Both the position numbers and the translations under genes were made by a program. Below, piece after piece: positions 48,001 to 58,689 of a DNA stretch of 64,000 nt. Within the stretch, counting starts at the first letter, position 1. The number at the start of each line of letters is the position of its first letter. The DNA comes from Mermis nigrescens (Eukaryota > Nematoda > Enoplea > Mermithida > Mermithidae). Below the pieces are notes generated by a model that saw only the letters and a list, made by a program, of their open reading frames with translations, was not told where the DNA came from and searched no databases. The stretch lies in NCBI GenBank assembly GCA_036768485.1, contig JAVLUZ010000729.1, forward strand, positions 496,001 to 560,000, written 5' to 3'.

Positions 48001-51000
48001 TTATGATTATGCTTTTATTTAAATAGTTATCAATTTATCAGCCTTTCAAGTTTTAATTAAATGAACAATTTGGCGATTGGGCAAAGGGCTGCTACCCGTT
48101 AATTTGATGCTGAAAAATCAAAAGAGGGCTGAGATCTTTAGTGAGCTGTGGGCCGTCTACAGGACCAATGACCTCGCATTTAGTACTGACAACGTAGATA
48201 TCAAAAATTCCAGTGCGGCGCATTCCAACGTGTATCTGCTGCTCAAAAATTTTCAAAAAGAGTTTTGGGGAGCGGCCGCCCCTGCCCTATTGGATTCGCG
48301 CCTGGCTTGCCCCCAATTCAGATCAAGCGTTGTCAAATCACCTGGCAAGGTCATGATGTCATTTTTCTGGGATAAAGAGGGTAAATCATGATTATTTAGC
48401 TGCCAGCCAAGTAAACAACCAATAGGTAATTCATGTGTAAAGCTGTAAGTTTAGGTGCACAAGTTTGTCAAGGCAAAAAAGTGAAAATTTTGAGCAATGG
48501 TGTGCTGATATTGCAAGATAATGCGTTGACACACAAGGAATCAGTTGCCCGGCAGAACCTCACCAATAGCCAATCCCAGTAACTTCCGCATCCAGCAAAT
48601 TTGCCAAATTTAGCTCTCAGACATGAGTAGACGTTTTGAGCATGAGAGTGAGGAAAAGTCTAATGTAACGAGCTTTTGAATGGTGAACCTGTGAACTTTT
48701 GGTTACTGAGTGTAGAAAAGTGCAGAGCACGCGGGCTAAAGTCCCACAACATCGGTGATGATTATGATTAAAAATAAGTTGTTTGCTTGTTGATCTTTAT
48801 TAATAAAAAGCTACGGACTTATTGAACACCCTACAATCTTTAATTTTCCTAAATATCGTCGTATTAAAATCGTTTTTAACTGTATTCAGGTTAGTAGGTA
48901 AGAAGGAACTTGAGGGCGAGGTCTTCGGTGGCACTGGTTCCAAAAATAAGGCCGTGCGACAAAGTTTTTGGCCATCCTTGAAATCACGATTTTGGTCGCC
49001 TTGGCAGAAACCGGACAAAAAGCACCTTCATTCGAAAGCAGAAGAAGAACAAGTATGTGTCTCATTTGCAAGAAAAATAAGTGACTAATGAGATATAAAT
49101 ATATAAAAATTTTAATTAATGAGTGCACACATTTTTATGTATTTATTATTTTATTCATGTGCTTTTTACTTTTACTCCACTTTTTATTTACCTTGTTATT
49201 TTATTCTTTTTCTCTTTTTCAATACAATGGTATGTGCATTTGCTGTAAAGACTCAAGGGCGAATTTATGGGGCAGCTAGCTCCATATTCATCTAATATTT
49301 GGTCAGACGCATAGGTGGGCGGCACCAAAGTTCTGGGGACGGGGGGGCAGGTGCAAGATTTTTTCAAAGGTCAAAAAATTGCCTTAAAAGTGGTGGTATG
49401 GCGAAAAACACCATTTTTCAACGTTTCTCATCGAGCACTATCCATTGGCATCAAAAATTGCGGAAAAAACGAAAAAAGTTTTCAAAAATTGAAATCTGGG
49501 GGAGGTATTTTGATTTCTGGGGGGGTCATTTTGGTTTCTCGAGGGGTGCATACCTTCCCAGACCCTCTCACGCCCAGGTATGCTCAATGGATATATGTAC
49601 ATTTTTATGATAATATGGCAATCTTGAGGCCTTATTTACATGTACACTTCTGCCTGGGTTTAATACAATTTTTTACTTCTTTGGAATAATTTTTAGGGTA
49701 CGGTCCCTTACAATTATCCGAAATTGCAATGCAAAAGATTAACGTAATGTTGTCATAAATATCTGGCTCCTAGAAATGTGTTAGATAGCCCTAGTATTTT
49801 CATATCTTTTAAATTGAAGGTTTTTAAAAGGCGGTTAGATGAATATGAATTACAACTGTCAGGTCCTTGAGCAAATGAGATCACTCTTATGTCCCGCATC
49901 ATCAGTTAGAACTTTTCTAGTTTAAGATGTATTGTCTGCTATTTTTGTCACTTGCTTTGTAACGTCGTAATTTTGTTCGCTAATCTAGAGTTTAAAAATT
50001 ATCTACGAAAAATTAGAGTAAAACTACATAAATAAGACGAACATGACAAAATTTAAAAAAATAAGAAAAATTATAATTAAGAGTGAAAAGTACACGTTTG
50101 TGAGCTATGTAGGTATCTTAGCGGACAACCCCATAATTATTGGATCATTCAAAGAGCTGCTCAAGTGAAGAAGGTAAAAATTAATATTATAGGGAAATTA
50201 GCTGATCGTGCGACTTCCACTATAAAGATTAAACTGGATTCTGCTCATTTTTCCAAAAATTTCCTCAAAATAATTTACTGGAATTCCGCCCATTTTGACG
50301 CCTAATAAAATTCTTGGGATCCAGCTCCAGTTGTTCAGCATACACAATTTATGTTATGATTCATTAAAGAAACTTTTTAAGATGTTAAAATATTAAGATC
50401 GGCGATAGGCAGGACGCGCTTAACTTATTATCAACAGAAGAGTGTCAAAGATTGCACAAGAACGAGTGGTTTAATATCTTATCCGGTTTTATTCTAAAAA
50501 TTTTGAGCTAAAGCCGGTTTTTTAATCCGTTTTTTAATTATTTTGCATACGCTAGTTCGTATTTTTGAGCTACAGAAGCAACAAATTTTGCAAAAAATGA
50601 AAAACATCGCTTAAAAATCAGCGACTCGCACTAATAGCTTCTTGTATTCATCTGAGCGCATTACTTGTAAAATGTTTCGAAATTGCTAAAAATAATTTTT
50701 TTAAATCCACCGAATTCATTAAAATCAGTTCAATCAATGAATAAGATGAAGTAAAAATTGACAAAGGTCAAATAAAGAATAAAAATGCTTTTTCAGTTCA
50801 TGGCGATACACAATAAAGTGACTGACGAAGTCATAATCATGGCAGTCGAGGAGGATCAGCCGGCGCAGCCTCCTGATCTAAAAATCGGAGATATATTCAA
50901 AGGCACGTTGGGAAATAAAGCAAGAGGCTCAGTAATGGTGGAATACATGCCGGCATTGGACCCGACACTAAGGAAGTGCCTACCTAACTATTTGAAATAT

Positions 51001-51578
51001 CAATGTTTAAGAACTGAAGACGTTTAGTAATATTTATTTTTTGAATTGATTTATTTTTATTTATTTATTTTTATTTCTATATTTTATTCACCGTTTTTTA
51101 TTTATCATTTATTTTATTTTATATTTAATACACTTACTTATTTATATTTAGCACGGTTATATTAAGTTTTTCTTATTTTTCTTTCGAAGACGTTCCTAAC
51201 TTATTATTTTTAGTTTGGCTTTGCATTATTTCGCATTCACTTTAATTTTTCGGTGAATTTCCTAATTTCCGAAGTGTCGCGCATTTTATTTTCGGAAAAT
51301 TTTCCGGAAAATTCAAGAATTTTCGGGCGCCCGCGTTACTTTTTTGCAGGAGCATCCACTTCGACACAACTGCGTCCAGTCCGGATGAAGAAACGGATGG
51401 GGGAAAAGTTGGCCGGGCAGCTAGCTGCTTCAGGCTAATTAGGCAGTGGGCCAGCGCTTGGTCGCAGTACAGATTGACTGCCGATCGACTCGACCGCATA
51501 AGCCGCGTACTATTCCCGGTCGCTTTCCTGCTCTTCAACTTGTTCTATTGGACTGTTTACTTTATGTCATTACGATAA
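39020..51578 (+). CDS. Cys-loop ligand-gated channel subunit (anion-channel type), 5' end missing
   Basis: This is a pentameric ligand-gated channel subunit of the plasma membrane. Nine exons join in phase: 39020-39069, 39579-39649, 41292-41575, 44208-44406, 45870-46159, 47258-47383, 48890-49052, 50797-50975 and 51350-51578, giving 529 residues without the signal-peptide exon. In order they encode the N-terminal helix (FFERLLRNYDK), the ligand-binding domain (HVQEISEVSE, WYDPRL, WTPDTC), the Cys-loop (C, 13 residues with FPFD, C), pre-M1 PYPNGMWDQL, M1 starting GYYLFQAYFP, M2 with ALSARVTLSVSSLLALT, M3 with IFVFASMVEMA, a long intracellular loop and M4 (DRISRVLFPVAF). The Ala-Arg before M2 points to an anion channel. 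The closest relatives I can name are nematode ACC/LGC-46-like and arthropod pHCl-like subunits. The ligand cannot be told from sequence. In M2 a Ser replaces the usual Pro of the PAR motif. Confidence 0.85.
39579..39649 (+). CDS. Channel gene, N-terminal helix exon
   Basis: The exon lies between ATATTCAG and ACA/GTAAAC. It encodes SFFERLLRNYDKNLLPN, which matches the family's first helix and the YDK..LP turn that precedes beta strand 1. It joins in phase 0 to the next exon. Confidence 0.82.
41292..41575 (+). CDS. Channel gene, ligand-binding domain exon
   Basis: The exon is flanked by CGTACAG and CACAG/GTTTTC. It encodes beta strands 1-6 of the extracellular domain, with HVQEISEVSE, IWYDPRL, IWTPDTCV and DGKIWQNHR in the expected order. 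The invariant WxPD is present. Confidence 0.93.
42780..43032 (-). mobile_element. Family B MITE in a channel intron
   Basis: Reverse copy between the ligand-binding and Cys-loop exons, with AGGCAAAATGAAGGTCAAAA and GACCGACCCCCGGACTGG. Confidence 0.6.
43855..44106 (-). mobile_element. Family B MITE just before the Cys-loop exon
   Basis: Reverse copy ending GGCCATGCTGTGCATCTGTG, about 100 bases upstream of the exon acceptor. Confidence 0.6.
44208..44406 (+). CDS. Channel gene, Cys-loop exon
   Basis: After AAAACAG the exon reads MHIRGPCEIDLRAFPFD, then TQRC, the complete Cys-loop, then YNFQEVKLKWY and LPDF of strands 8-9. The 3' boundary is uncertain. CTA/GTACTT at 44407 gives phase 0; the reading frame also runs into a family B MITE starting near 44415 and reaches a strong donor GGGG/GTATGT at about 44452 in phase 1. 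Both can be matched by an acceptor of the next exon. Confidence 0.85.
44415..44932 (+). mobile_element. Two successive family B MITEs abutting the Cys-loop exon
   Basis: The first begins ATAGATGCACAGCATATCC at about 44416, only a few bases after the proposed exon end, and runs to about 44660. The second starts CGTGCACGGCATGGCC and ends CATGCATGGCTG. The first is in the channel reading frame at its left end. Confidence 0.65.
45870..46159 (+). CDS. Channel gene, M1-M2 exon
   Basis: The exon encodes PYPNGMWDQL, M1, M2 and the PRVSYVK.IDVW linker into M3, ending GC/GTAAGC (phase 2). The start may be 45870 (after CTGAG) or 45865 (after the better acceptor CACTTAG), depending on which donor the previous exon uses. 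M2 is preceded by ESKALSARV instead of the usual PAR. Confidence 0.9.
47258..47383 (+). CDS. Channel gene, M3 exon
   Basis: After TTTCATCAG the frame gives CCIFVFASMVEMAATCQC, which is M3, then a basic stretch starting the intracellular loop. The 3' end is set at ATGAA/GTTTAA because that is the phase (2) needed by the next exon; CA/GTGCAC near 47310 would also fit. Confidence 0.72.
47640..47795 (-). mobile_element. Family D copy in a channel intron
   Basis: On the minus strand it keeps TGGGCAGCAGCCAAATTC and the GGTCTATCGATTA block. It ends about 100 bases before the mariner. Confidence 0.5.
47896..48831 (+). pseudogene. Decayed Tc1/mariner element in a channel intron
   Basis: Inverted ends GGGTGTTCAATAAGTTCGT (left) and its complement with a few changes (right, ending 48831, followed by TA) bound about 0.94 kb. 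Inside, broken frames on the + strand keep mariner transposase landmarks: KSPGKVMMSFFWDKEG near 48332-48380, and GVLILQDNALTHKESVARQ near 48500-48560 with the second catalytic Asp. The first Asp motif and the third (DLAPSD region) are lost, with several stops and frameshifts. It is inactive. Confidence 0.78.
48890..49052 (+). CDS. Channel gene, M3-M4 loop exon 1
   Basis: The exon runs from TATTCAG to GAACAA/GTATGT. It encodes a basic and polar cytoplasmic segment with WPSLKSRFWSPWQKP and ends in phase 0. It begins 58 bases after the right end of a decayed mariner. The loop is not conserved in the family, so support is splice sites and phase. Confidence 0.6.
49310..49582 (+). mobile_element. 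Family A MITE in a channel intron
   Basis: It has the family's ends and inner order. The flanking octamers GTCAGACG and CTCAATGG no longer match well, so the copy is old. Confidence 0.75.
49766..49870 (+). pseudogene. Short non-LTR RT C-terminal remnant
   Basis: The frame APRNVLDSPSIFISFKLKVF followed by KRRLDEYELQLSGP and a stop resembles the last residues of non-LTR reverse transcriptases (W..LP..VV..PS...FK..LD.Y). It lies in a channel-gene intron. It is too short for certainty. Confidence 0.4.
50797..50975 (+). CDS. Channel gene, M3-M4 loop exon 2
   Basis: The exon lies after CTTTTTCAG and ends AGGAA/GTGCCT (phase 2). It encodes an acidic, Pro-containing loop segment (EEDQPAQPPDLKIGD). 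The donor is weak, but it is the one that reaches the M4 exon in frame. Confidence 0.6.
51350..51578 (+). CDS. Channel gene, M4 terminal exon
   Basis: After TTTTTTGCAG the frame reads a Ser/Asp/Glu-rich stretch, then FRLIRQW, LTADRLDRISRVLFPV and AFLLFNLFYWTVYFM, the typical M4 of anion-channel subunits, and stops with TAA three residues after M4. The very short tail after M4 is normal for the family. Confidence 0.93.
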
Positions 51579-52322
51579 ACAAATTTTATTTGCTGGCATG
51601 TAGCTGTCAAGGGATAGAGGTGACTACTCCCTAAAACTTTGGAAGTGCGAGCATTTTTTACAAGCGCCTCCCGAAGAAAAAATTGGAAACTCTAGAAGCG
51701 CATTTGAAAGACCGCCAATATGGACTTTAGCACACTTTTGAGCTGATAAACCCAACATTTTCGGGCCGCCACAAATATTATTTTTATGTAACTTCTGTCT
51801 CTCGAACAGTTCAAATTTTAGTAAACATGATTAGTATGTCAAGATTTTTTGTCGGTCCATGCGGAATCAATTGTTTTCCCTATTGCTTTCTATTACGATA
51901 ATGAGTATAGACATTTTTTAGCAGGGTTGAGCTTGGTTATAATGTGGAGAAATTATCCTAAACGTTGAGCTCACACAATTATTTTTGTCTAACAGCCCGA
52001 AATATCTGACTTTGATATTTCAATCCCCCAGTTCAGAAGGCCAGCTACGTGCCTGGTTATTAGGGTATGTGCCTTGCCTCGTACATGTAATGCGTGTGTT
52101 ATAATTTTGCTTCATTTCGCCTTTTCTTTGACTTTGAGTTTTTACGTCAGATATATGCCAAAGAGAACGTGGATCTGGTGGACACGGGAAAATTAGATAG
52201 CGGTCTGGCCGAGCACCCAAAATTCCAATGTGCATGACCTGTTGAGATTCATTTTCAAGGGAGGCAATTAGGGATGGGTGGCAGATAAACATGTAAGTGA
52301 GGGGGTGGTAGTCTATGTAGAC

Positions 52323-52735
52323 CATATATGCACAGCATGGGAATTCTGGGGGCTTATAAAGTGCCTTTTTCGGGTCCAAAAATGGTAGGTACGCGTCAAA
52401 AACATCGTTTTCCAGCCTTTCCGACGGTGCTCTATCTTTCTAGAGCACAAAACATAAAAAATTTCGAAAAAAATCAAAAAGTCGGAACAAATTGAACAAA
52501 ATATAGTCAAAACATGAGTATAATGGCGCGAAGCGCCTAAAATTTGGCACTTTTGAGCAAATAGATAGCTAAAAAACGCTTAAAGGCATCTTGTAGGAAA
52601 TTTTCGGGAACTTTAAACAAATCGCCAATTCTGGGGGGAGAGGTGAAAAAATTTTGCGAGCGGGGAGATGAAAATTTTCTCGGCACGTGAAACCCCCTAA
52701 CCCCAATTCTCCCTCCCGCCAAGATCATGTGTGGT
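52323..52735 (-). mobile_element. Family G repeat, longest copy
   Basis: Reverse of the 7-kb copy, starting CATATATGCACAGCATGGG and ending GATCATGTGTG. The starting end is like family B's, so G and B may share a transposase. The 13-bp hairpin GGCGCGAAGCGCC is at 52525-52537. Confidence 0.6.
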
Positions 52736-52738
52736 CTA

Positions 52739-52918
52739 AACCCTGCAAAATGGAAGAATAGAAAATCTTCTGGGGGAAATGAGGCAGAAGGAAGGCCAAA
52801 AATGCATAAAAATTGAAAATTTTCTTCACAAGTGCATTTAATTGACCAGAAATTTTCCCATCCCCAGACCGATTAACCCCCCCTCCCTCGACCGGCCCTG
52901 CTTTGCATCTATGTTGCA
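52739..52918 (-). mobile_element. Family B MITE, shortened
   Basis: Reverse copy with GGGGGAAATGAGGCAGAAGG and CTTTGCATCTATG; the middle is deleted. Confidence 0.55.
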
Positions 52919-52924
52919 GCCGTG

Positions 52925-53062
52925 CAAATGCAGCAAGCGAATTATGTGGGTTCTGGAAAAAATCGCCAAAAATTCAATTCTGGGGGTCCATAGGTTATTT
53001 TTGGGGGGATTGGCCGTTCGAATTTTCAGGGGTTTAGTTTAGAGCCCCTCAGCACGCCCATG
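52925..53062 (+). mobile_element. Family D copy
   Basis: It keeps AATTCTGGGGGTCCATAGG and the end CACGCCCATGTGTAATTG, directly after a family B copy. Its left end is degraded. Confidence 0.45.
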
Positions 53063-53817
53063 TGTAATTGAAACTAGGCTTCCAACTATAAAAATGTGTT
53101 ATCGTACTGTAGATTTCATTGTAAGGAGAGGAGGATGGATGGATGAGTAAGCAAAATATGGGCCGAAAACATAGTTTTTCTAGAAATTGTCACGTGAATT
53201 AGATTTTATGACATAGCCTTCAGCTTGATAAAAGGAAGAATTTCAGGTGTTCTGTGTCGCTCGTTAGTTGATTGAGAATTAGATGGCATTATCATCTGAG
53301 CAATGATAGATTGATGAATTTTAACCTGAGAGGTAAAAGAAGCGCCTAAACCAGCTGCTAGGAATTCCATTTTTAAAGTTCTTTTGCTTTTCCGCAATTT
53401 TTGCTTCCTGTAATTAGTTTATGACGAGTAACGCTGCAAAAATTTAATTTTAAGTTTATACTGTCTATTTCTACCTCTTATAAAATTTGAAGATGTGAAT
53501 AAGTGATGCAATTTAAAACTAATTTTAGGTCGTCGTTCAGTTTTAATTTTAATTTTTTATGGGTAGCTATTAAAAAGGACAACACCTCAAATTCTAAGAA
53601 ATATTTCAATAAACTTACTTTTTTATGAGTTTTGCCGATCTTTGTATTAATCGCTAACGCTCGATTAAACGTCCAAATTTTTATTTTAAAATAACAAAAA
53701 GCTTCCGGAAATATTAGACTTTCGGAATTTTGTGTAAGGTCGATAAATCCTTTTCAGTCTTTTATCGCTGAAATCTGCAATGATAATGCTGTGAAAAAGA
53801 AATCATTCACCTATATA

Positions 53818-54085
53818 CATAGGTAAGCAGCACCGAAATTCTGCGGGGGGGGGTGCTGTAAGATTTTTCAAAGGTCAAAAATTGGGGTTAAAATTGGTGG
53901 TATGGCAAAAAAAACACTATTTTTAAATGTTTATCGAGCACTATCCGTTGGCATCAAAAAATTGCGAGAAAAAGGGAAAAAATTTTCAAAAATTGAATTA
54001 TGGGGGTATTTCGATTTCTGAGAGGGGTATTCGAACTTCTGGCGGATTGAATACCCCCTCAACCCTCGCCCCACGCATACGTGTG
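53818..54085 (+). mobile_element. Family A MITE, diverged
   Basis: It runs CATAGGTAAGCAGC to ACGTGTG; the flanks CCTATATA and CCTACGCC match in four positions. Confidence 0.7.
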
Positions 54086-54436
54086 CCTACGCCGAGTTGA
54101 TTCAATGATCGAGATCTCACTTTATACTTCTATCACTGCACATATGCATTTTATGTTAATTATAATTTGTTAATCAGTTTGATAATTGTTTGTGTAATTA
54201 ATTGAATATAAGTCAATTTTTCCAGTAATTCTGATGGCATAAATTTTAGAATATTCACATTTGCTTCCATGCTGTTCATACAGTCATCAGAAAAAAATGT
54301 TACTAATTTTCCATAGTGTCTTCTGTGATTACAGAAGACTACTGAATTCTTTGTTTTCCAATTGCTTAAAGGTCTGCTGAACATGACATTATGCGTCTAC
54401 AGCATTGAATTTTTAGTGGTTCAGGCCAAAAAATCG

Positions 54437-55773
54437 ATTGTGACCCGCTTGACCCACCGTCCCGCTAGACCCACCTCCCGCTAGACCCACCGTCCCACTA
54501 GACCCACTTTTTCGTCCCGCTAGACCCACCGGAAGTCTCGCTAGACCCACCACGTGCATAATGAGGTGTCCCGCTGGACCCACCGTTTTGCGACCGTCCC
54601 GCTAGACCTACTGTCTCGGAAGACCCACCAGAAAAGAAAATTATGTACGCTTATAAAGCAAAAACAGAAATGCTTGCAAAGTGTATCCCTTCAAGTATAT
54701 ATGTTCAGTCAAATATATAAATAATTAATTAAAATATAATTTCATTTAATTAACCACCTAATCAACATGGACATTAGCCCTCCTTAGTCCTAATTTTAAA
54801 AAGAGATTCGGATTTATTGACAATGACCTAATTCACATTTTCGATTTTTTAGTGAGAATTTGCAACATCCGTTCGGTCCGATTATTGCTGAGCCGTCTTT
54901 GTGAAATGCCTACATGCTTTTCATCATATTCATATGTGCATATCTGTACTGTTATTGGAATGCAGTGTCAACGCTTCAATCTGTGTGCCTACTTAGTATG
55001 CAGAAATTCCCTGATCGGAGGATATAACGAGTACAGTACAATTACGATAATAGAGCAAAAAATGCACTCTGAAATGTGTTTGACAAGAGTGTATTCCTTG
55101 ACATGAAAAATAGAAATTCATTCTTGAAAAATCATCGGTCATGGCTGGTTACTTACCATTGCCACCACACGTGGGCGTGGGGCGTTCGGGGGTATGCACT
55201 CCCAGAAATCAAAATATTCAATTTTTAAATTTTTGTGCTTTTTTAGCGATTTTTTGATGCCATTGGATAGTGCTCGATGAGAAACGTCGAAAAATGGTGT
55301 TTTTTCGCCATACGACCACTTTTGAAACCATTTTTGACCTTTGAAAATTTTTTCACCCCTTCCAGAAATTTTTTCACCCACACCCAGAATTTCGGTGCTG
55401 CCCACCTACATATGATTGCCACACACATGCACGCACGCACGCACATATCTTCTTTGCAGGTTATAATTTGTGATGTACACAATTTCATGCAATAATATAC
55501 AAAACGTATTTATTTACTAATTAAATTTAATTGATTAGGTGGTTAATTAAATGTAATTATTTTTTAATTAATTATTTATATATTTGACTAAACATATATA
55601 CCTGAATGGATACACTTTGCAAGCGTTTCTGTTATTTGACCAAACAGATATACTTGAATGGATATACTTTGCAAGCGTTTCTAATTTTGCTTATAAGCGT
55701 ACATAGTTTTCTTCTCTGGTGGATCTTCGACAGTGGGTCTAGCGGGACGGTCGCAAAATGGTGGGTCTAGAAG
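54437..55773. mobile_element. Fold-back element 3, copy 1
   Basis: The left array (54437-54634) is made of CCGTCCCGCTAGACCCA units, 17 bp, some stretched by short insertions. It is followed by about 130 bp (ACGCTTATAA, AAATATATAAATAATTAATT, ACCACCTAAT) that return inverted at 55528-55716, then a short inverted array to 55773. The interior from 54768 is nearly identical to copy 2 next to it. A family A MITE interrupts it at 55166-55414. Confidence 0.72.
55166..55414 (-). mobile_element. Family A MITE inserted in fold-back element 3
   Basis: The flanks are perfect ATTGCCAC duplications. The neighbouring copy of the element still has the empty site ATTGCCACACACATG (about 56700), which proves the boundaries and the 8-bp duplication directly. 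Confidence 0.93.
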
Positions 55774-57140
55774 GATTGTGACCCGCTTGACCCACCGTCC
55801 CGCTAGACCCACCGTCCCGCTAGACCCACCGTCCCACTAGACCCACTTTTTCGTCCCGCTAGACCCACCGGAAGTCTCGCTAGACCCACCACGTGCATAA
55901 TGAGGTGTCCCGCTAGACCCACCGTTTCGCGACCGTCCCGCTAGACCCACTGTCTCGGAAGACCCACTCGAAAAAATGAAGACATACATATTACACGTGA
56001 AATGAAAAATAGTTATCAAGACGCTTAAGTGAATTCTGCAAAATTTTTTGTAATCATTAATTAAAAAGCAAGTTTGAGGTGTGCAATAGTCAATAACAAG
56101 CGGTTAGTTTGTTTTCATGAATGTGCAATTGTATATAATTACCATAGGTACTTCATTCGAAAAAAGTTTCGTTATTATCAGCTTCACAGACTAGCATAGC
56201 TGACTTCATATAACGAATTAAAACGAAATTAGCGCGACCGAAATCCATGGCTCGATTCGAAATCAAAATTTCTATATAGTATTTGAAGCGATGAAATAAA
56301 GTGAGCACATGGACATTAGCGCTCCTTAGTCCTATTTTTAAAAATAGATTCGGATTTATTGACAATGACCTAATTAACATTTTCGATTTTTTACTGAGAA
56401 TTTGCAACATCCGCTCGGCCCGATTATTGTTGAGCCGTCTTTGTGAAATGCCTACATGCTTTTCATCATATTCATATGTGCATATCTGTACTGTTATCGG
56501 AATGCAGTGTCAACGCTTCAATCTGTGTGCCTACTTAGTATACAGGAAATTCCCTGATCGGAGGATACAAAGAGTACAGTACCATTACGATAATAAGCAA
56601 AAATGCACTCTGAAATGTGTTTGACAAGAGTGTATTCCTTGACATGAAAAATAGAAATTCATTCTTAAAAAATAATCGGCCATGGCTGGTTACTTACCAT
56701 TGCCACACACATGCACGCACATATCTTCTTTGCATGTTATAATTTGTAATATACACAATTTCATGCAATAATATACAAAATTTATTTATTTAATAATTAA
56801 ATTTAATTGATTAGGTGGTTAATTAAATGTAATTATTTTTTAATTAATTATTTATATATTTGACTAAACATATATACTTGAATGGATACACTTTGAAAGC
56901 ATTTCTGTTTTTGCTTATAAGCGTACATAATTTTCTTCTCTGGTGGGTCTTCCGAGACAGTGGGTCTAGCGGGACGGTCGCAAAACGGTGGGTCTAGCGG
57001 GACACCTCATTATGCACGTGGTGGGTCTAGCGAGACTTCCGGTGGGTCTAGCGGGACGAAAAAGTGGGTCTAGTGGGAGGACGAAAACGGTGGGTCTAAT
57101 GGGACGGTGGGTCTATCGGGACGGTGGGTCTAGCGAGACG
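55774..57140. mobile_element. Fold-back element 3, copy 2
   Basis: It starts with the same ATTGTGACCCGCTTGACCCA as copy 1 and has a left 17-bp array (55774-55975) and an inverted right array (56937-57140). The interior at 56307-56770 matches 54768-55500 of copy 1 with scattered substitutions, but 55977-56306 has no partner in copy 1 and replaces the left inverted flank. The interior has an open frame of about 80 codons shared with copy 1; it has no recognisable domain. Confidence 0.7.
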
Positions 57141-57718
57141 GGACCAAAAAATCTTTAGTGCCTTTTTGGACTCAAAAACCGAAGTCAAAAAAACTGTTTT
57201 TTTACATTTCAGACGATGCTCGTTTTTGCCAGAACGTCGCATTAAAAGAGCACTTTTGCTACGAATTTTCAGGCAAAATCCATAATCCTGGAAGGAAAGA
57301 GGTCGCAGCCATTTTTCGGGAGTCAGCAGCCATTCTGGGGGTCCAAGTTCACCCCTCCAAAATACGTATGCTGACGTCACGCGTAAAGAACTAGCGGAAA
57401 TGCAACGAATCAGCCGAATCGTTTTTTTGGCTAAAATCATCGGGACAGGCGATGGATCAATCATACTGCGTAAACGCTTCACTTTTTCAATCGTACTCGA
57501 ATCCGATTGGATACCGGGCCTACAAAGGCCCCGCCCACCGCGTTTTTGTTCGGAATAAATTTCTAGAACAGCCTCTCTTAGTCGCAAGTAGTGCAACTTT
57601 ATATTGCGAATGTCGATTTTGTTTCCTGCTCTATTTACTTTCGTTGACCTTTTGTTGCTATAGGGCGGAGTTTCTTATTGGGAAAGCTTACAACGGACTG
57701 ACGTGATTTTACGTTTCT

Positions 57719-58207
57719 TCAGATCTAAGAATCGAGACTTACCAATCCGCGCTTTTAAAATTTACGTTAGGCCTAGTCAAATATAGAATCCACATCTACT
57801 GAAGGATATAGATGCCTTAGAATCTGTACAGAGATATTTTACACGGCGTCTTTCGGGTCCTTAAGTTACTTATTTGAATAGAATTAAGAAATTTAAATTG
57901 GAATCCTTGGAATATTCGCGCACCATTTTCGACCTTGTTTTTTGCTATAAAATAATCCACCAATCTGTTGGCTTAAATGTTAGTGACTTTTTTAAATTGA
58001 ACCATTCTGTAACAAGGGGACATTCATTAAAACTCCGAAAACCACTTGTTAAAACTGACTTGGCCAAACATTTTTTTACCAGTAGAATACTTACTTGTGG
58101 AACTCACTTTTCGAAAATGTAGTAACAAAACCTACCGCCGCATTATTTGAAAACTATTTCGAAATCTCATTTCCAGTAAAGGGTCACTCATTAGTGGATT
58201 TTGATTA
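57719..58207 (+). pseudogene. 3' end of a CR1/jockey-type non-LTR retrotransposon, broken
   Basis: The frame starting FRSKNRD continues through FKIYVRP, HLLKDIDALESVQR.FTRRL, KLESLEYSRTIFDLVFCYKIIH, FKLNHSVTRGHSLKL and WNSLFENVVTKP, the normal order of the reverse transcriptase C-terminal region of non-LTR elements. It has in-frame stops near 57787 and 57865 and a frameshift near 58100. Only the last third or so of the RT is present; the upstream part is missing, as in a typical 5'-truncated copy. No second domain or poly-A tail is evident. Confidence 0.75.
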
Positions 58208-58689
58208 AAAATCCCTCGTGTCCCTTTGTAGTGCAGCGTTTTTCATAACTGGACAGATTCGTTATATATTTTGCCGTTGTACCTGTTTGAACTTTTGTGT
58301 ACAGTATATTGTTTTATCGCTGGCTACAGTAAATTACATTACACATTACATTACTAGCTAGTACCGTTTTTCGGGGTGAGTGCAAAAAACGCGGAGAAAA
58401 TCATAAAAAATCAAACACTTTTCGTTAAATTTAAAGGCAGGCCGAGGTCGAATTCAAATTTCTAAAAATGTAGAAAAATCGAATATATTGCTCACCCGAG
58501 CAAACATTTCGACATTTGTCGTCAAGATCTATTCTCTTGCTTAGAAAATGCTGAAAAAACGAGATACGATTTCCAAAACTGAAATTCTTGAAGTCTATTT
58601 AATTTCGCTGAGGTTGCGTTGGGTTAGAGTCTAAGCCATACGTGTTCTTGGGGGTTGACCCCAAGAATGGCTACTGACTTTAAGTTCCT

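Noticed and set aside
57096..57596. A 166-codon frame on the minus strand, the longest in the window.
   Set aside because: It begins or ends within the fold-back 17-bp array and worn G-like repeat, has no domain, and has low-complexity ends. A chance frame is more likely.
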